From Aureobasidium sp. EXF-3400 (lineage: Eukaryota > Ascomycota > Dothideomycetes > Dothideales > Saccotheciaceae): a DNA stretch of 64,000 nucleotides. Shown here one piece after another: positions 33,289 through 43,592 of this stretch (its first letter is position 1; every line of letters starts with the position of its first letter). The position numbers and the translations under genes were made by a program. The notes below the pieces were generated by a model. That model worked only from the letters and a program-made list of their open reading frames with translations. It was not told the origin of the DNA and made no database searches. The stretch is from positions 124,001 through 188,000 of the forward strand of contig SWBL01000006.1 in assembly GCA_024195585.1 (NCBI GenBank), given 5' to 3'.

Positions 33289-35478
33289 ATGCCGGCGATA
33301 CACTCAGCGCCGCTGTCCCGAAGGAATCTCATGCACGAGATGGCCTCACAAGACAACAACGCCTGGTCAATACTTGCCATCACAGGGACATGGTGTTTCC
33401 TGGCGGTCATCATCGTAATACTGAGAGTTTACGTACGATTAACGACAATCCGATATCTGGGCTGGGATGACTTCTTCGCTGTGCTCACAATGGTCTTCGG
33501 TGTGGTGATCTGGGGCTGCTTCATCGGAGAGTCACACTCAGCACTTGGAAAGCATTGGCAAGCAATCACTCCGGAGATGATGGTCATGTACAGCAAGTGG
33601 CAATTCGCACACGGCATGCTCATGGTATGGGCATTGCACGGAATGAAGATTGCCTTTGCAATTTTCTTGCTCAGACTTAGCAATGGCAAGATCTTCAGAA
33701 GAGCGCTTTTTGCTGTCATGTGTAAGTTTTTAGCTGGCCAGAATTTCATCGAAGCCCGAGTTTGCTGACTGTAACCAGGCTTCATGACCCTTTATACGAC
33801 CGCCTCTTGGTTCACCATTCTTTTTGGCTGTGCTCCTATTTCGGAATCCTGGAATGGCAGACATGGAAAGTGTATCTCTCTGGTGACCTTCAAGGGTCTA
33901 GGCGTGACTTATAGCAGTGAGTGCGCTTCAACTGATCTGCACTGCTCAAGCTAACACAAAACAGTTCTCGGCATGCTCACAGACGCCTTCCTGGCCTTTA
34001 TACCCGTTCCGATTATATCACGCATGCAGCTCAACATCCGTACCAAGATCTGCCTATACCTTGCCTTCGGAATGGGGCTTGCTACTGTAACCTGCGGTGC
34101 TATCAAAAGTTACCACCTCTGGAGTTACTTTGAAGATCGCGATCGTCTTTACAACAACAGCTATTTCGTCTGGGGAGCACTCGAACTCTACGTCGGCACC
34201 ATTGCAGCATGTCTTGTCAGCTTGAAGCCTCTCATCTCTTCGTTCCTTGAGAAGGCCAAATCGACACTGGTTACTTCCGCAGCGCTCGCAAAGTCACTGC
34301 ACCATCACGGATCACCTATGCCTCATTCACCCCACATACACTCTCCAAAGTTCGACGAGAAAACCGAACAGCAGTTTAACACCTTCAACACTCAAAACTT
34401 CCCTCGAATTCAAATTTGCAGTGTCAGCGATTACGAAATGCCTGACATGCCAGTAATGGTTGAGCAGCCAAAGATATTCAGAGTGGAGGTGGATAGCAAT
34501 GATCTACCAGCTCCTACTCCCTCATACCCACGCTTCACCATGCCTCAAAAGCCAAAGAGAAAACACAGACCGGCACCTCTGGACACAGCAGCCTTGAGTC
34601 GAAGAACATCCTTGGAACTGCCTCGTCTAGGAGGCGTCCTCACTTCGCCTTCGCCAACCCATCTACCATCAGCCATTGATCTTGGCTTCCTCGATCTGGT
34701 CAAAGGAAGAGACCCCGAAACACTATCTCGAAACCCCAGCGTCGAAAAGCTGTCTAACAGCAGATTCTCCAATTCGACCACCAGCACCAATTCGCCTGCT
34801 GCAATGACCACAGCAAGTACTTTCCGTAGCTCCCTCTCTGTTCCCAACATCTGCGGCCTTCTCACATCACCATCTCCAACCTTCCTCGATTCAGCCACAG
34901 GCAATGACTTCGACTTCTTCAGTTTGATCCGCTGCCGCGATCCTGAAGTCCTCGCCGCCAGCAAAGTGCCCTCCTCCCGCCGTGGTACCGTAGTCTCGAT
35001 CCCGGACTCGATCCTTGAAGACCATATCAGCTACCCGGTCTCTCGCCGCGCAACCCTCGCACATACACGCTATCACTCTGTAGAAATCAGCGAAGCCAGC
35101 ACTGCATCAGTACAAACCGTACAACGTGTCAACGCCGGCGAAGTACGCAGAAGACCCAGTATGGCTCCCTCAGCTGCTTCAACAACGTCTGCCTTCCTCT
35201 GTCCACCCATCTATGTGGAAGACTCTCAGAGCAGCTCAATGTACTTCCACGTCATGACCTCTGGACAGTTCAGAAGCACTGCCGAGACTGCTGCAAAATC
35301 CTTGGAGGTTGAAGAGACGCCTCTGAGCCCCATGTCTTCCGGACCAGCACCGAAATTGGTGTCAAGGGAACAGCATGAGTATTTTGGCTTCAGTCCTGTT
35401 TTCAATGGTGGGTTTGAGGATATGGCTGCGAGGGAAAGGATTGATTCTTCTCAAGCGGCTTTGAAGAAGGATGAGTAA
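33289..35478 (+). CDS. Fungal rhodopsin-like (Pth11-related) integral membrane protein
   Basis: Exons 33289..33721, 33779..33916 and 33965..35478 (introns of 57 and 48 bp) encode about 694 residues. The N-terminal 290 residues form seven predicted helices with the family landmarks LRVYVRLTTIRYLGWDDFFAVLTMV, the KIAFAIFLLRLS helix, FGCAPISESWNGRHGKCIS, LTDAFLAFIPVPIISRMQLNIRTKICLYLAFGMGLATVTCGAIK, and the last-helix segment WGALELYVGTIAACLVSLKPLI. The remaining 400 residues are a cytosolic, Ser/Thr/Pro-rich tail that contains a repeated motif (GVLTSPSPTHLPSAIDLGF and GLLTSPSPTFLDSATGNDF). There is no extracellular CFEM domain, unlike Pth11 itself. Relatives act as putative receptors in host or surface sensing, but most are untested. 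Confidence 0.9.
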
Positions 35479-37117
35479 GATTATCTTCTTCTCTGGTTGC
35501 GTTTCTTTTGTGTTTTGCATAGCCATGGCGTCTCCCTTCCCATCATAGCATTGCGGATTTTGCATCTAGCATGTCGACGAGACTTTTGTTTCTTTCTTTT
35601 CTTTCTCTTCGTCAAGCTATAGGCTTTCCATTCATATACCGCAGACCAGGTTATCATGGGCGCTTTAGACAATTCATAATTCATATTCTACTACATCCAC
35701 AGACAACTTCAGATTGCTTACCTTGTTGCGTTGTACGTTGACAGGGATACTATCAATATCAGTAGGACATGAGTCTGTTGAAGCTTGGCTTGAGTAAGCT
35801 CGAGGCGATAGGTCACCGTGCTTTGTTCTGTCAAGGAAAACTACGCTCATCTCACGAAGTAGTATGCAAGATGATCGCTGGCCTCAATCTGGCTTGTCTG
35901 TAGAAACGCTGGGAGAAAAAGTCGACACGGACATGGACGACGCCTGAATTGAGAAGACCTGGCGTATTGATCAGATACCATCAACACGGTACTGAAGAAT
36001 CCGTAGAGCTCAAAGACAAGTCGGTGGATTTCTGATCAACGAATATGCACAGTGGTGTCAACCTAGGGCTGATATCTCCGTGTCGGTATCGACATCTCCT
36101 TGTCAAACTTACGGGACGTGGCATGTCTAGAACGTTACCCAACTCTCGAGAATAGCCATCACTTGTGCGATCGCAAGGCAATAAGCTCTAGGGAGATTGC
36201 ATATCTGTATCACATGGATCGACAGAGAAAGTGACAGATACCCTGACCAGTCAGTTCTCTCCACGGAGTCCATGTAACGTACGGAGTACCGGGTTGATAA
36301 TAGTGGGCAATACGAGATGGATATGCATCCACCAGGGTTGTAGCATATAGATGGGGGGGAGGCACGAGTGCCACCAGTCATGCATTGAAAAGCAATAACA
36401 TTGCTTGCAGGATGTACCTCTGATGATTAGGGCAGACTAGTACGTGTGCGAGAATGAGACAATGATGTGATGAGAAGAATAGTACTCGATAAACGTGAAG
36501 CAGAAAAACGATGATCTGCAATGTCAGATATGATGAATTTCCAAGATAGTGAAAAGGTACGGCAAGAGAGGACGAAAATTGGAATGATTGCGATAGCTCG
36601 AGTAGAAACAAGGCAACGTGCGTGTGTGGCTGGGGCGGGTAAGTAAATTGGTTTGTAGCATTTCCCGGCATTGTTGGACTTGTTGGGAGAGAATGTTGAA
36701 GATGTGTGTTGCATTGCAGCGAGCGAGTAGAAGTGGAGTGACGGTTCACATGGATTTGATGGAGGGGTTGACGAATACTACTGCAAGCCACGCCGAGTGG
36801 TGGAGTATTGATTATCAAGAGCACCTTCCTAGAAACGTGCAAATCGTGTATCATCGAGCATTGAGGACAGTCGCAATTGCAGAAGGAGCAGAAGAATCAT
36901 TCGTCGGGGAAGCGGTGGCTGTCATGTTCCTTTATGGGTCTCCAGCTCGTAGGTGCCTCGGTGCGGGAAGGCGCCCGCCTTCCCGCACAAATTTTGGATG
37001 GTGCGTGCATGACGATTCGGACAATTGTGCTGTGCTCTATCGCGACTTTTCCCATTCACTCTCACCGCCGCGTGTATATTCGTCCTTTTTAACTGCACCT
37101 ATCCCCCGTCGCCCACC
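35479..37117. other. Intergenic between the rhodopsin-like gene and APT1
   Basis: A 1.6-kb gap between plus-strand genes. Several frames of 60-218 codons exist on both strands but none has a recognisable family or codon pattern that persists. The longest (36618..37274) overlaps the APT1 start and reads through promoter sequence. A perfect 28-bp inverted repeat lies at 36961. The final 60 bp are the APT1 core promoter/leader. Confidence 0.5.
36961..36988. repeat. Perfect 13-bp inverted repeat with a 2-base loop upstream of APT1
   Basis: GTGCGGGAAGGCG is followed by CC and then its exact reverse complement. It is GC-rich and sits 129 bp upstream of the APT1 start codon at 37118. As DNA it could extrude a cruciform or bind a dimeric protein. 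If transcribed it would form a very stable hairpin in the 5' leader. Confidence 0.85.
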
Positions 37118-38031
37118 ATGTCAGCAAAGCCCGTCTCCTTCGACTCACACCCGCCTCACGGCCACCCTGAAAACCAGGGCCCCAGCACCCAGAACGTCGA
37201 CCGCGCATCCACTGCCTCGCACCCTCCTTCAGTCAAGCCCGACCCCACCACCGGCGCACCTCACTCCAAGCTGAACCCCAATGGCGCCAAAGGAGTCCAG
37301 TCCACCTCCTCTTCCTCCGGTCCCGCCGAACTCTCCGATCTTAAAGTAAGACTGAGAAATGCTCTGCGACAATACCCCGACTTCCCCTCCAAGGGCATTC
37401 TTTTCGAGGACATTATGCCCATCTTCTCTTCGCCAAAGCTCCACGCAGATCTCATCAAGGCTCTCGAGCTTGAGGTTCGCGCAAAGTTCGACAAGGTTCC
37501 CGACGTCATTGTTGGTCTTGAGTCGCGTGGTTTCCTGTTCGGTCCCTCGCTCGCTCTCCGTCTCGGTGCTGGCTTCGTTCCCGTCAGAAAGCAGGGCAAG
37601 CTTCCCGGCAAGCTCGAGACTGAGGGCTACGAGAAGGAATACGGTACCGACTTCTTCCAGATCCAGAGCGATGCCATCGCCAAGGGTCAGACCGTTCTCG
37701 TTGTCGACGACATCATGGCCACTGGTACGTTCTTTCAACTATATCTTGCTTGTCTTGTTTCCAGACTAACACACTCTCAGGTGGCTCCGCAGTTGCTGGT
37801 GGAAACCTCGTCAAGAAGATCGGTGGCGAGATCATGGGCTACCTCTTCCTCATGGAGCTCGAGTTCTTGCACGGAAGAGATAAGCTCGATGCCCCTGTCG
37901 TTACTCTGCTCAGCGGCCAGGACGCCGAGAGCCGCGAGAAGGAGATGCCTTTTGGACAGACCAAGGAGTCTGCTGAAGATGTCAAGAGCGTACAGGACGC
38001 CGGTGGTGCTGCCGCCAGCACTCGCCCATAG
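37118..38031 (+). CDS. APT1: Adenine phosphoribosyltransferase
   Basis: Exons 37118..37724 and 37781..38031 (56-bp intron, phase 1) encode 285 residues. The enzyme converts adenine and PRPP to AMP in purine salvage, in the cytosol. The conserved core starts near residue 75 ([29 protein letters not shown]), with [35 protein letters not shown] in the middle. The PRPP-binding loop [12 protein letters not shown] spans the splice junction and confirms it. Residues 1-70 are an extension rich in Ser, Pro, Thr and His, absent from the roughly 180-residue yeast enzyme and probably disordered. The tail is also low-complexity ([13 protein letters not shown]). A strong hairpin lies 129 bp upstream. Confidence 0.95.
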
Positions 38032-38369
38032 AGGAAGATGGAGAGTCATAAAATAAACGTTCATATCTTTTCATTTCGAGTCTGGAAATTCACCTAGGTA
38101 GGTAAAGTGCTGTCGGGCTGGCCAGGTCGCGCATTGTAGAAAAATCCTCAATACCCATATATACTGGAGTCGTACATTAGGTCAATGTCGCATATACATA
38201 CTTTTGATCTCCTTCCATGAAGTTCATCTGACACCAATTGCTCTCTTGTGATTTGTAGCAATTCATCTGTTATCATATCTTTTGAGCATGCCCGAGATCG
38301 GGCAGGTTGCCCCACCAAAGACCCCTCCTCAGCAGCGGAGCTCAGACCCAAAACCGTACATACAGACCG
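38032..38369. other. Intergenic between APT1 and the RidA gene
   Basis: A 338-bp gap between plus-strand genes, containing the APT1 3' region (AATAAACG at 38052) and the RidA promoter. A CTAGGTAGGTA run near 38094 is short simple sequence. No gene is seen. Confidence 0.5.
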
Positions 38370-39173
38370 ATGCCACGACTTTCCAACGCCATGCTTCTTC
38401 TACGTCGTTCTCTTTTGACATCCTCCAAGTCAATTCCTCTTTCTCTTGCATCAACTCCACTGCTAAAGATCTCGTCTCTTAAATCCTTTCACACATCAAC
38501 CATCAACATGTCGGACATGAAGAAGATCTTTACCTCCAACTCTATGGCTCGTGAGTAGAAACAGATGACAGTTTGCTTGTTTTGAGACCGATTGACTGAC
38601 GAGTTTCACAGCTGTTGGCCCTTACGTATGTACATTCTCTTGGATACCGCTCTTCTTCTTAGTCTGTCTGGTCGCTGGGCTGCACACGTCTATCGACATC
38701 GACAGCTTTTAGACCACGAGCAGGGCCCAACGCATCAATCCATGACCAAGAGAGCATCTTCAGGACACTCTGACTAACACTATCACAGAGCCAAGCAGTC
38801 CAAGTCGGCCAGCACATCTTCGTCTCCGGCCAAATCCCCGCCGACAAGAACGGCAACTTGGTCGAGGGCAGCATCGCCGACAAGACAAAGGCATCATGTG
38901 AAGGCATGAAGGCCATCCTCGAAGAGGCCGGAAGCAGCATGAGCAAAGTCATCAAGGTAAGTTTCTTTCTCCCAACCCGAGTCTATGATTCTGTATATAC
39001 TGATGATGCATGTCTTACAGACCACTGTTTTCCTTACCGACATGAAGGACTTTGCTGAGATGAACGGCATGTACGAGCAGTACTTCTCTCACAAGCCTGC
39101 TCGCAGTTGCGTTGCTGTCAAGGAGCTTCCCAAGGGTGTTCCTGTCGAGATCGAGGCTATTGCTCTCTCGTAA
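38370..39173 (+). CDS. RidA/YjgF/YER057c family 2-imine deaminase, with mitochondrial presequence and a 14-nt microexon
   Basis: Four exons: 38370..38550, 38612..38625, 38788..38955 and 39021..39173. The long form has about 171 residues and the short form, from the ATG at 38508, about 125. The family hydrolyses reactive enamines and imines made by PLP enzymes such as threonine dehydratase. The 14-nt second exon encodes the conserved VGPYS segment (PVGPY then SQAVQVG). Without it the frame breaks. Other landmarks are [10 protein letters not shown], the catalytic-site Arg in [22 protein letters not shown], and [13 protein letters not shown]. The first 46 residues ([24 protein letters not shown]) are Ser/Leu/Arg-rich without acidic residues, a mitochondrial presequence as in yeast Mmf1. 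The internal ATG at 38508 would give a cytosolic Hmf1-like form, so one gene could serve both compartments. Confidence 0.9.
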
Positions 39174-39504
39174 TCGGTGGTTGTGTCATGTTCTTCGGCT
39201 GTGTATACCCAAATAGGAAGTCGAATACATTTTTTTCCAACTGAATATTTCCGTTTCTTGTCAACTCTAGAGATCTTGCCCGTGTTTTTTGTTTGGTTGT
39301 TCTGGTATCGTCTGTGTGGTTATGAGTTGTCACGTAATAAGATACAGTTTGAAGGGTGAGGAATATATTGATTTGATAGAGTGTAACCCAGTGCCCAAAT
39401 ACACTTTCGAATCGACCATCAAGGTCTCCAAATTTTCCCCTCCCAATCAGATCCTCTGGAGTCTGAGATCAACCAGTTGCTTCAAAGACTGCCATCCCAA
39501 AGAC
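39174..39504. other. Convergent intergenic region between the RidA and MYND genes
   Basis: A 331-bp AT-rich gap between converging genes, holding both 3' regions. Nothing further is seen. Confidence 0.5.
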
Positions 39505-39923
39505 CTAAGTATCAAACTGCCACTTCTGCAGACCACCCTTATGTCCCTCCTTGGGCGCCGAGCTCCTCACTGCGGGCTTGAACACTGCAGTCTTTGAGTA
39601 CTCCTGAGCCAACTTTGCACACTCCTTTTTGTGAACCTTGTAGTGTGCTTTTGTGCACTCTCGCGAGCAGTAGTGAACAGATTTGCAGGTTGAGCAGGCT
39701 TTGAGAGGTTTGTTTTCTGGGTCTTCTTCTGGCTTGTTGCACTGAGCGCAGGTTTTTACTGCGGGTGCTTCTGATGAGTTGTGAGTTAGAGGATTGTGCT
39801 GATGAGAAGAGCGTGCATGTGGTTCTGGGAATATTGGAAGATTTTGGATTTCGTACCTTGTGCGGGTTGCGCGCTTGAGGAGCTGCTTGCCTCGGGTTGA
39901 TCTTGTGGTTGTGATGAAGACAT
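39505..39923 (-). CDS. Small MYND-type zinc-finger protein
   Basis: Exons 39923..39857 and 39770..39505 (86-bp intron, phase 1) encode 110 residues. After a Ser/Gln-rich head of 22 residues the second exon carries a complete MYND finger: CAQC, CSTC, YCSREC, H and C in order (CAQCNKPEEDPENKPLKAC, then CKSVHYCSRECTKAHYKVH, then KKEC). MYND fingers bind proline-rich peptides in protein partners. There is no SET or other catalytic domain, so this may be an adaptor. The short basic tail ends LQKWQFDT. It shares a 700-bp divergent promoter with the BED-finger gene. Confidence 0.87.
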
Positions 39924-40624
39924 CTTGATGGGATATCTCGCAGAGTGCTGAGGGTATTGATATAGCGACTTGATATGTGGTGGTAAAATGGATGGTTTGT
40001 AAGAAAATGTGAAATTGATATCGATAGAGAACAGTGAGATGTTTGTGCAGAACGGCAAGTCTTGATCCTTCTCACATCCCTCGATCGTTCGCAACAGTTC
40101 TGGTACACTTTCACTCACTGCCTTCGAGACTGTTTGCTCAAGAAACTGACTGTTGCATATCGCTTCTGCACTTCAGGTATGCACTCGATCCAGTGGATTG
40201 CCCGTCTCGGGGTCTGAGGATGTGTTCTTTGATGTCTGAAGCCTTACATTCGAATATCATTGTCTGCAGCAGATCGAGAATCTCGAGGTTCTCTAGCTTT
40301 ACCAGCTGTGCTATTTTCTCGCTGAATCCACATCTCATTCGACCATCCAATCATGCAGAGGCACATCATTTCTGTAGTGAAGAACGGCTTGATATTGTCA
40401 GAAGTGATGGTGATAGTGATAGTGTATTGACTTTCGGGTCGGCTTTAGTATTGATTACAGACCTTCCAGACTTGGCATTGCGACGCTAGCGTAAGCGTGG
40501 AGAAGTCACACGATTGGAGGTAATTGGCGCGCCGAATGACTCTCTTTCGTCTTTCTTTACGGTCGAATACAGTACATATCGTGTAATCAAGCGACTGGTC
40601 GCCAGTTGCATAAGCTTGACCATC
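39924..40624. other. Divergent promoter region between the MYND and BED-finger genes
   Basis: A 701-bp gap. A minus-strand frame of 70 codons at 40138..40350 and a plus-strand frame at 40034..40489 overlap here. Neither resembles a known family. No repeats or RNA genes are seen. Confidence 0.45.
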
Positions 40625-42140
40625 ATGGTAGAATTATCCACGATCGCGACACGCAACTACTTGACATCTCTAACATCGCGAATAGGGCAGAATCGCTAAT
40701 GCGATCATCCAGAGAGCTTTCGTCGAGTTCCAAGAAGATGACAATCCCACAAAGGTAGCGTGCCGCTGCCATCAAGGCGCGTCGCTGGCCGATGGCTGAC
40801 GCGATGCTGTATAGTGCAACAAGGTCCGCTGCACCTACTGCGGTTCTGTCCGCGCAAAGAACACGACTCGCCAGGTTGAGCATCTGCAGGAGTGTCAAGC
40901 ATACCTCACCTCCCCGGACTACGTCGAGTCGCTGAACGACGCCGACAACTCCCAGCTGGACGAGGGAAATACCAGCCTCATGTCCGGAATCGCCAATTCA
41001 CCACTCCAGGCCACGCCCACCTCGGCCCAGAGAAACCAAAACCAGTTCCTGATGGGCAACAGACCCAACCCAGGTCTTCAGGTCAACCGTCGCGGGCCCA
41101 ATAAGCGTACTCGCGATGGTCAGGTCAAGCCTGGTCAACGTGCCATGCCTCCTCCTATCGCTCCCAACCCGCCTGCTCAGACTCCGAGTCTTGCCGCCTA
41201 CCTTTTGACTCAGAACGCCGCTCCTTTCACAGCTGCGACTCAGACGTCATTCCTCTCCCACGCTGGCTGTGGCACTCTGAGTGCTGGCGCAATGGGACAA
41301 TGGCTGGCACAAGACTCACACATCTCGCGCGGTTACATTGCCTTTGTCGGACAGCTCATTGGCAAGATCCGCCTGCCCATCGTCGCGAACTCACAATCAC
41401 ATCCTCTCTATCGAGCCATGGACTTGCTAATCAGCGCGTTGAACAACGTTCGCAGAGAGATGAGCTTCTTCGAAATCACCGCTACAAAGTACAACCTGCA
41501 AGTTCCTAAAGAAGAGCCTAATCCAATCACAAGAAGCTTCCTCGACTTGTTCGTGTCCGCGAGTTCGCCTGCTGCAAGTTTGCTTGAGGGCGCTGTTGTG
41601 CTCTGGGCCATCGAACATTGTTACCGTGCATCTTGGTCATACGCTGCTAGTTTCTCGTCGGGTCTTCACCAACCCATCTTGCCATACTCCTCCAATGGTG
41701 ACTCTCACAATGCTGCTCTTCATCAGTCACTGATTCCCAACTGGACATCGGCTGCATTCGCAAAGTTCGTTGACGCATGTAAGGCTGTCGTTGATGAGCT
41801 TGCCAATGCCGAGACTTCTCCCAACGGTCGTGAACAGATGTCCAGGTGCCTCAGTGCATTCAATCAAGTTCTCTGGCTTTGGGAACGTACTTGGCCCTCG
41901 GTCGATGGCATGGGCGAGGAGAACGAAAGCGCCAGTGCAGAGCGTTTTAACAGCAATGGCATGAGACCTCGTAGCTCAACCGGTGGTCAGGCAGACGGTC
42001 TACAAGACCAAGATGGTCAAAACGGTGACGATGACGATGTTGTCGAGATCAGAAGAGAGAGTATGGGTGGCGCTGCTTCGTATGTTAGTCCCTACGGCGC
42101 TGATGGCCTCCGAGCGGTCGAGGCTGCCAATAATGCTTGA
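40625..42140 (+). CDS. BED-type zinc-finger protein of unknown function
   Basis: The best model has exons 40625..40627 (only ATG), 40686..40754 and 40815..42140, about 465 residues. The long last exon opens with CNKVRCTYCGSVRAKN, then a conserved H-x4-C (VEHLQEC), a BED-like CCHC finger as found in hAT transposases and their domesticated descendants. The upstream exon reads GRIANAIIQRAFVEFQEDDN, matching the usual lead-in to such a finger, and joins through a 60-bp intron (phase 0). In that frame a TAG blocks further extension, but a 58-bp intron with a CTCTAAC branch point and an ATG exactly before a GTAGAA donor supplies a start. The rest is helical (YLLTQNAAPFTAATQTSFLS, ALNNVRREMSFFEITATKY) with an acidic Gln/Asp-rich tail. 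The start is uncertain, while the rest of the frame is solid. Confidence 0.8.
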
Positions 42141-42485
42141 GCTGGGTGCTACACATTAACGTCAGCCGGTTTCGGCTCAGGGTTTCTGGGTTCTTTGGCG
42201 TTTGGGCTGCTTTGGTGTAATCACTATTTAGCATGGTGCTAGGGCGAATGAGATGGGGACAAAAAGATATCCTTTATAGCAGCAAATGTATTTCAATATG
42301 CCTTATCGAAGATGCGTCTAAGACTGCCCCGAAAGCTTGTGTCCTCAACTGTGTCTCTCAACACGCCCAGTCCTAGTATCGTCCATGATGCGCCCTGTAT
42401 GCTTCCTCTTTCTCTTTGACCCTAAACGCCAACGCTATGCATAACCCAGATCATCTCATTATGCTCTTCCCTGAACACAAATCAT
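42141..42485. other. Convergent intergenic region between the BED-finger and DUF2462 genes
   Basis: A 345-bp gap holding the 3' regions of two converging genes. No gene or repeat is seen. Confidence 0.5.
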
Positions 42486-42880
42486 TCACTTCTTCTTGTT
42501 GCCGCCGTTGAAAGCCTTGTTCTTGGCCTTCTCGAGTCTATCCTTCTTGCCTCCCTTGAGCATCTCAAGATGGCCAGCCTTCTCGGCGAGAGAGCGTTCG
42601 GTCAAGGTGATCAGACCAGCGGAATGCTTCTGTCTGGGAGTTAGTTGGTGTTGACTTCGCGCATTGTTCTCGGTATCTGCGCACCTTCTTCAGGTTCTCC
42701 TGCTTCAGCATAGCGGCCCTCTTGGGCTTGATGACTCTGTTGCCGGTCTGAGGACCAGTAGGCCTTGCGCCTCTACAAGAAAGAGTCAGTCTTGCGGTCT
42801 GGAGTGGCGGCAGGAGTTTCCGCAATTACATACTTCTTGGGCTCGGTCTTGACCTTTTGCTTGACGGTACCTTGGGCCAT
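42486..42880 (-). CDS. DUF2462 (UPF0390) small basic protein
   Basis: Three exons: 42880..42834, 42772..42685 and 42629..42486, with introns of 61 and 55 bp. The product is 92 residues. It begins MAQGTVKQKVKTEPKK. After the first splice come GARPTGPQTGNRVIKPKRAA and the helix MLKQENLKKKHSAGLITLTERSLAEKAGHLEMLKGGKKDRLEKAKNK, ending in NGGNKKK. The Lys-rich start, the PTGPQTGNRVIKPK core and the SAGLITLTERSLA helix are diagnostic of the DUF2462 family, found from yeast to animals. Members are small, very basic and probably nucleolar or ribosome-associated, but the biochemical role is not settled. Both junctions are confirmed by restoring the family sequence. It shares a 712-bp divergent promoter with the GH115 gene. 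Confidence 0.9.
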
Positions 42881-43592
42881 TGCTTTGTTGTGAGAGGAGG
42901 AAGTTTTTTGGATAAAGTCGCTCGCCGCTTCTTTGAGTTCTCTAAACCTTGCTGCAAGTTTTGTCACCCGCGTTTCTTTCCCCGCATCAATTTCTCCGTC
43001 TGGGGAAGGAGCCTGGTCTTGGCTTTTTCGAATCTCCTCCGAAGAGACATTCTCTTCGTCGTCTTTTTGCCCTGCGTTCATTGACCATCTGCAGCTGATG
43101 ATCGGAGAGCACTATATGACAGTCTCAAGCAAACTTGACCAGTCTCAGGACCTCCGAAGCGACATACTCGTTATGAGCGATCATGCGCTGTTTTCATCGG
43201 TGTTCGTCGGCCTTTGATGTCGACCTCGCTTCATCTTTTACCCGGCCCTGCCACCTCCATTTTTTGCTCCACATCCGGCAACCGCAGGTCCGCAGCCAAG
43301 ATCTAGCTCGGTTCCGAGTCTTGGTTCCTGTCTATCACCACTTGCATGTTGATCTCATGCCTAAACCGTGCCATGTCAGTCCGTAGATCATAAACTTGTT
43401 CACTTTAACCAGAATATCCGGTACATCCATCGTCTATCCATGCCAACATAGATCGATACGAGAGTATGGCACTGCCTGAATACTGTCATGAGGGGTTTGC
43501 AAATCATGGTTGCTAGTATAAGTAGGTGACGATGACCACATGGCAGCTAAGTTGATCACTTCAGGATATCTTTGTTGAATGACGGAGTGACC
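42881..43592. other. Divergent promoter region between the DUF2462 and GH115 genes
   Basis: A 712-bp gap. A TATA-like AGTATAAG lies at 43515 about 75 bp before the GH115 start. Plus- and minus-strand frames here are chance. Nothing else is seen. Confidence 0.5.

Noticed and set aside
36618..37274. 218-codon frame overlapping APT1 start as a gene
   Set aside because: It reads through the APT1 promoter and first exon in another phase and contains no conserved segment.
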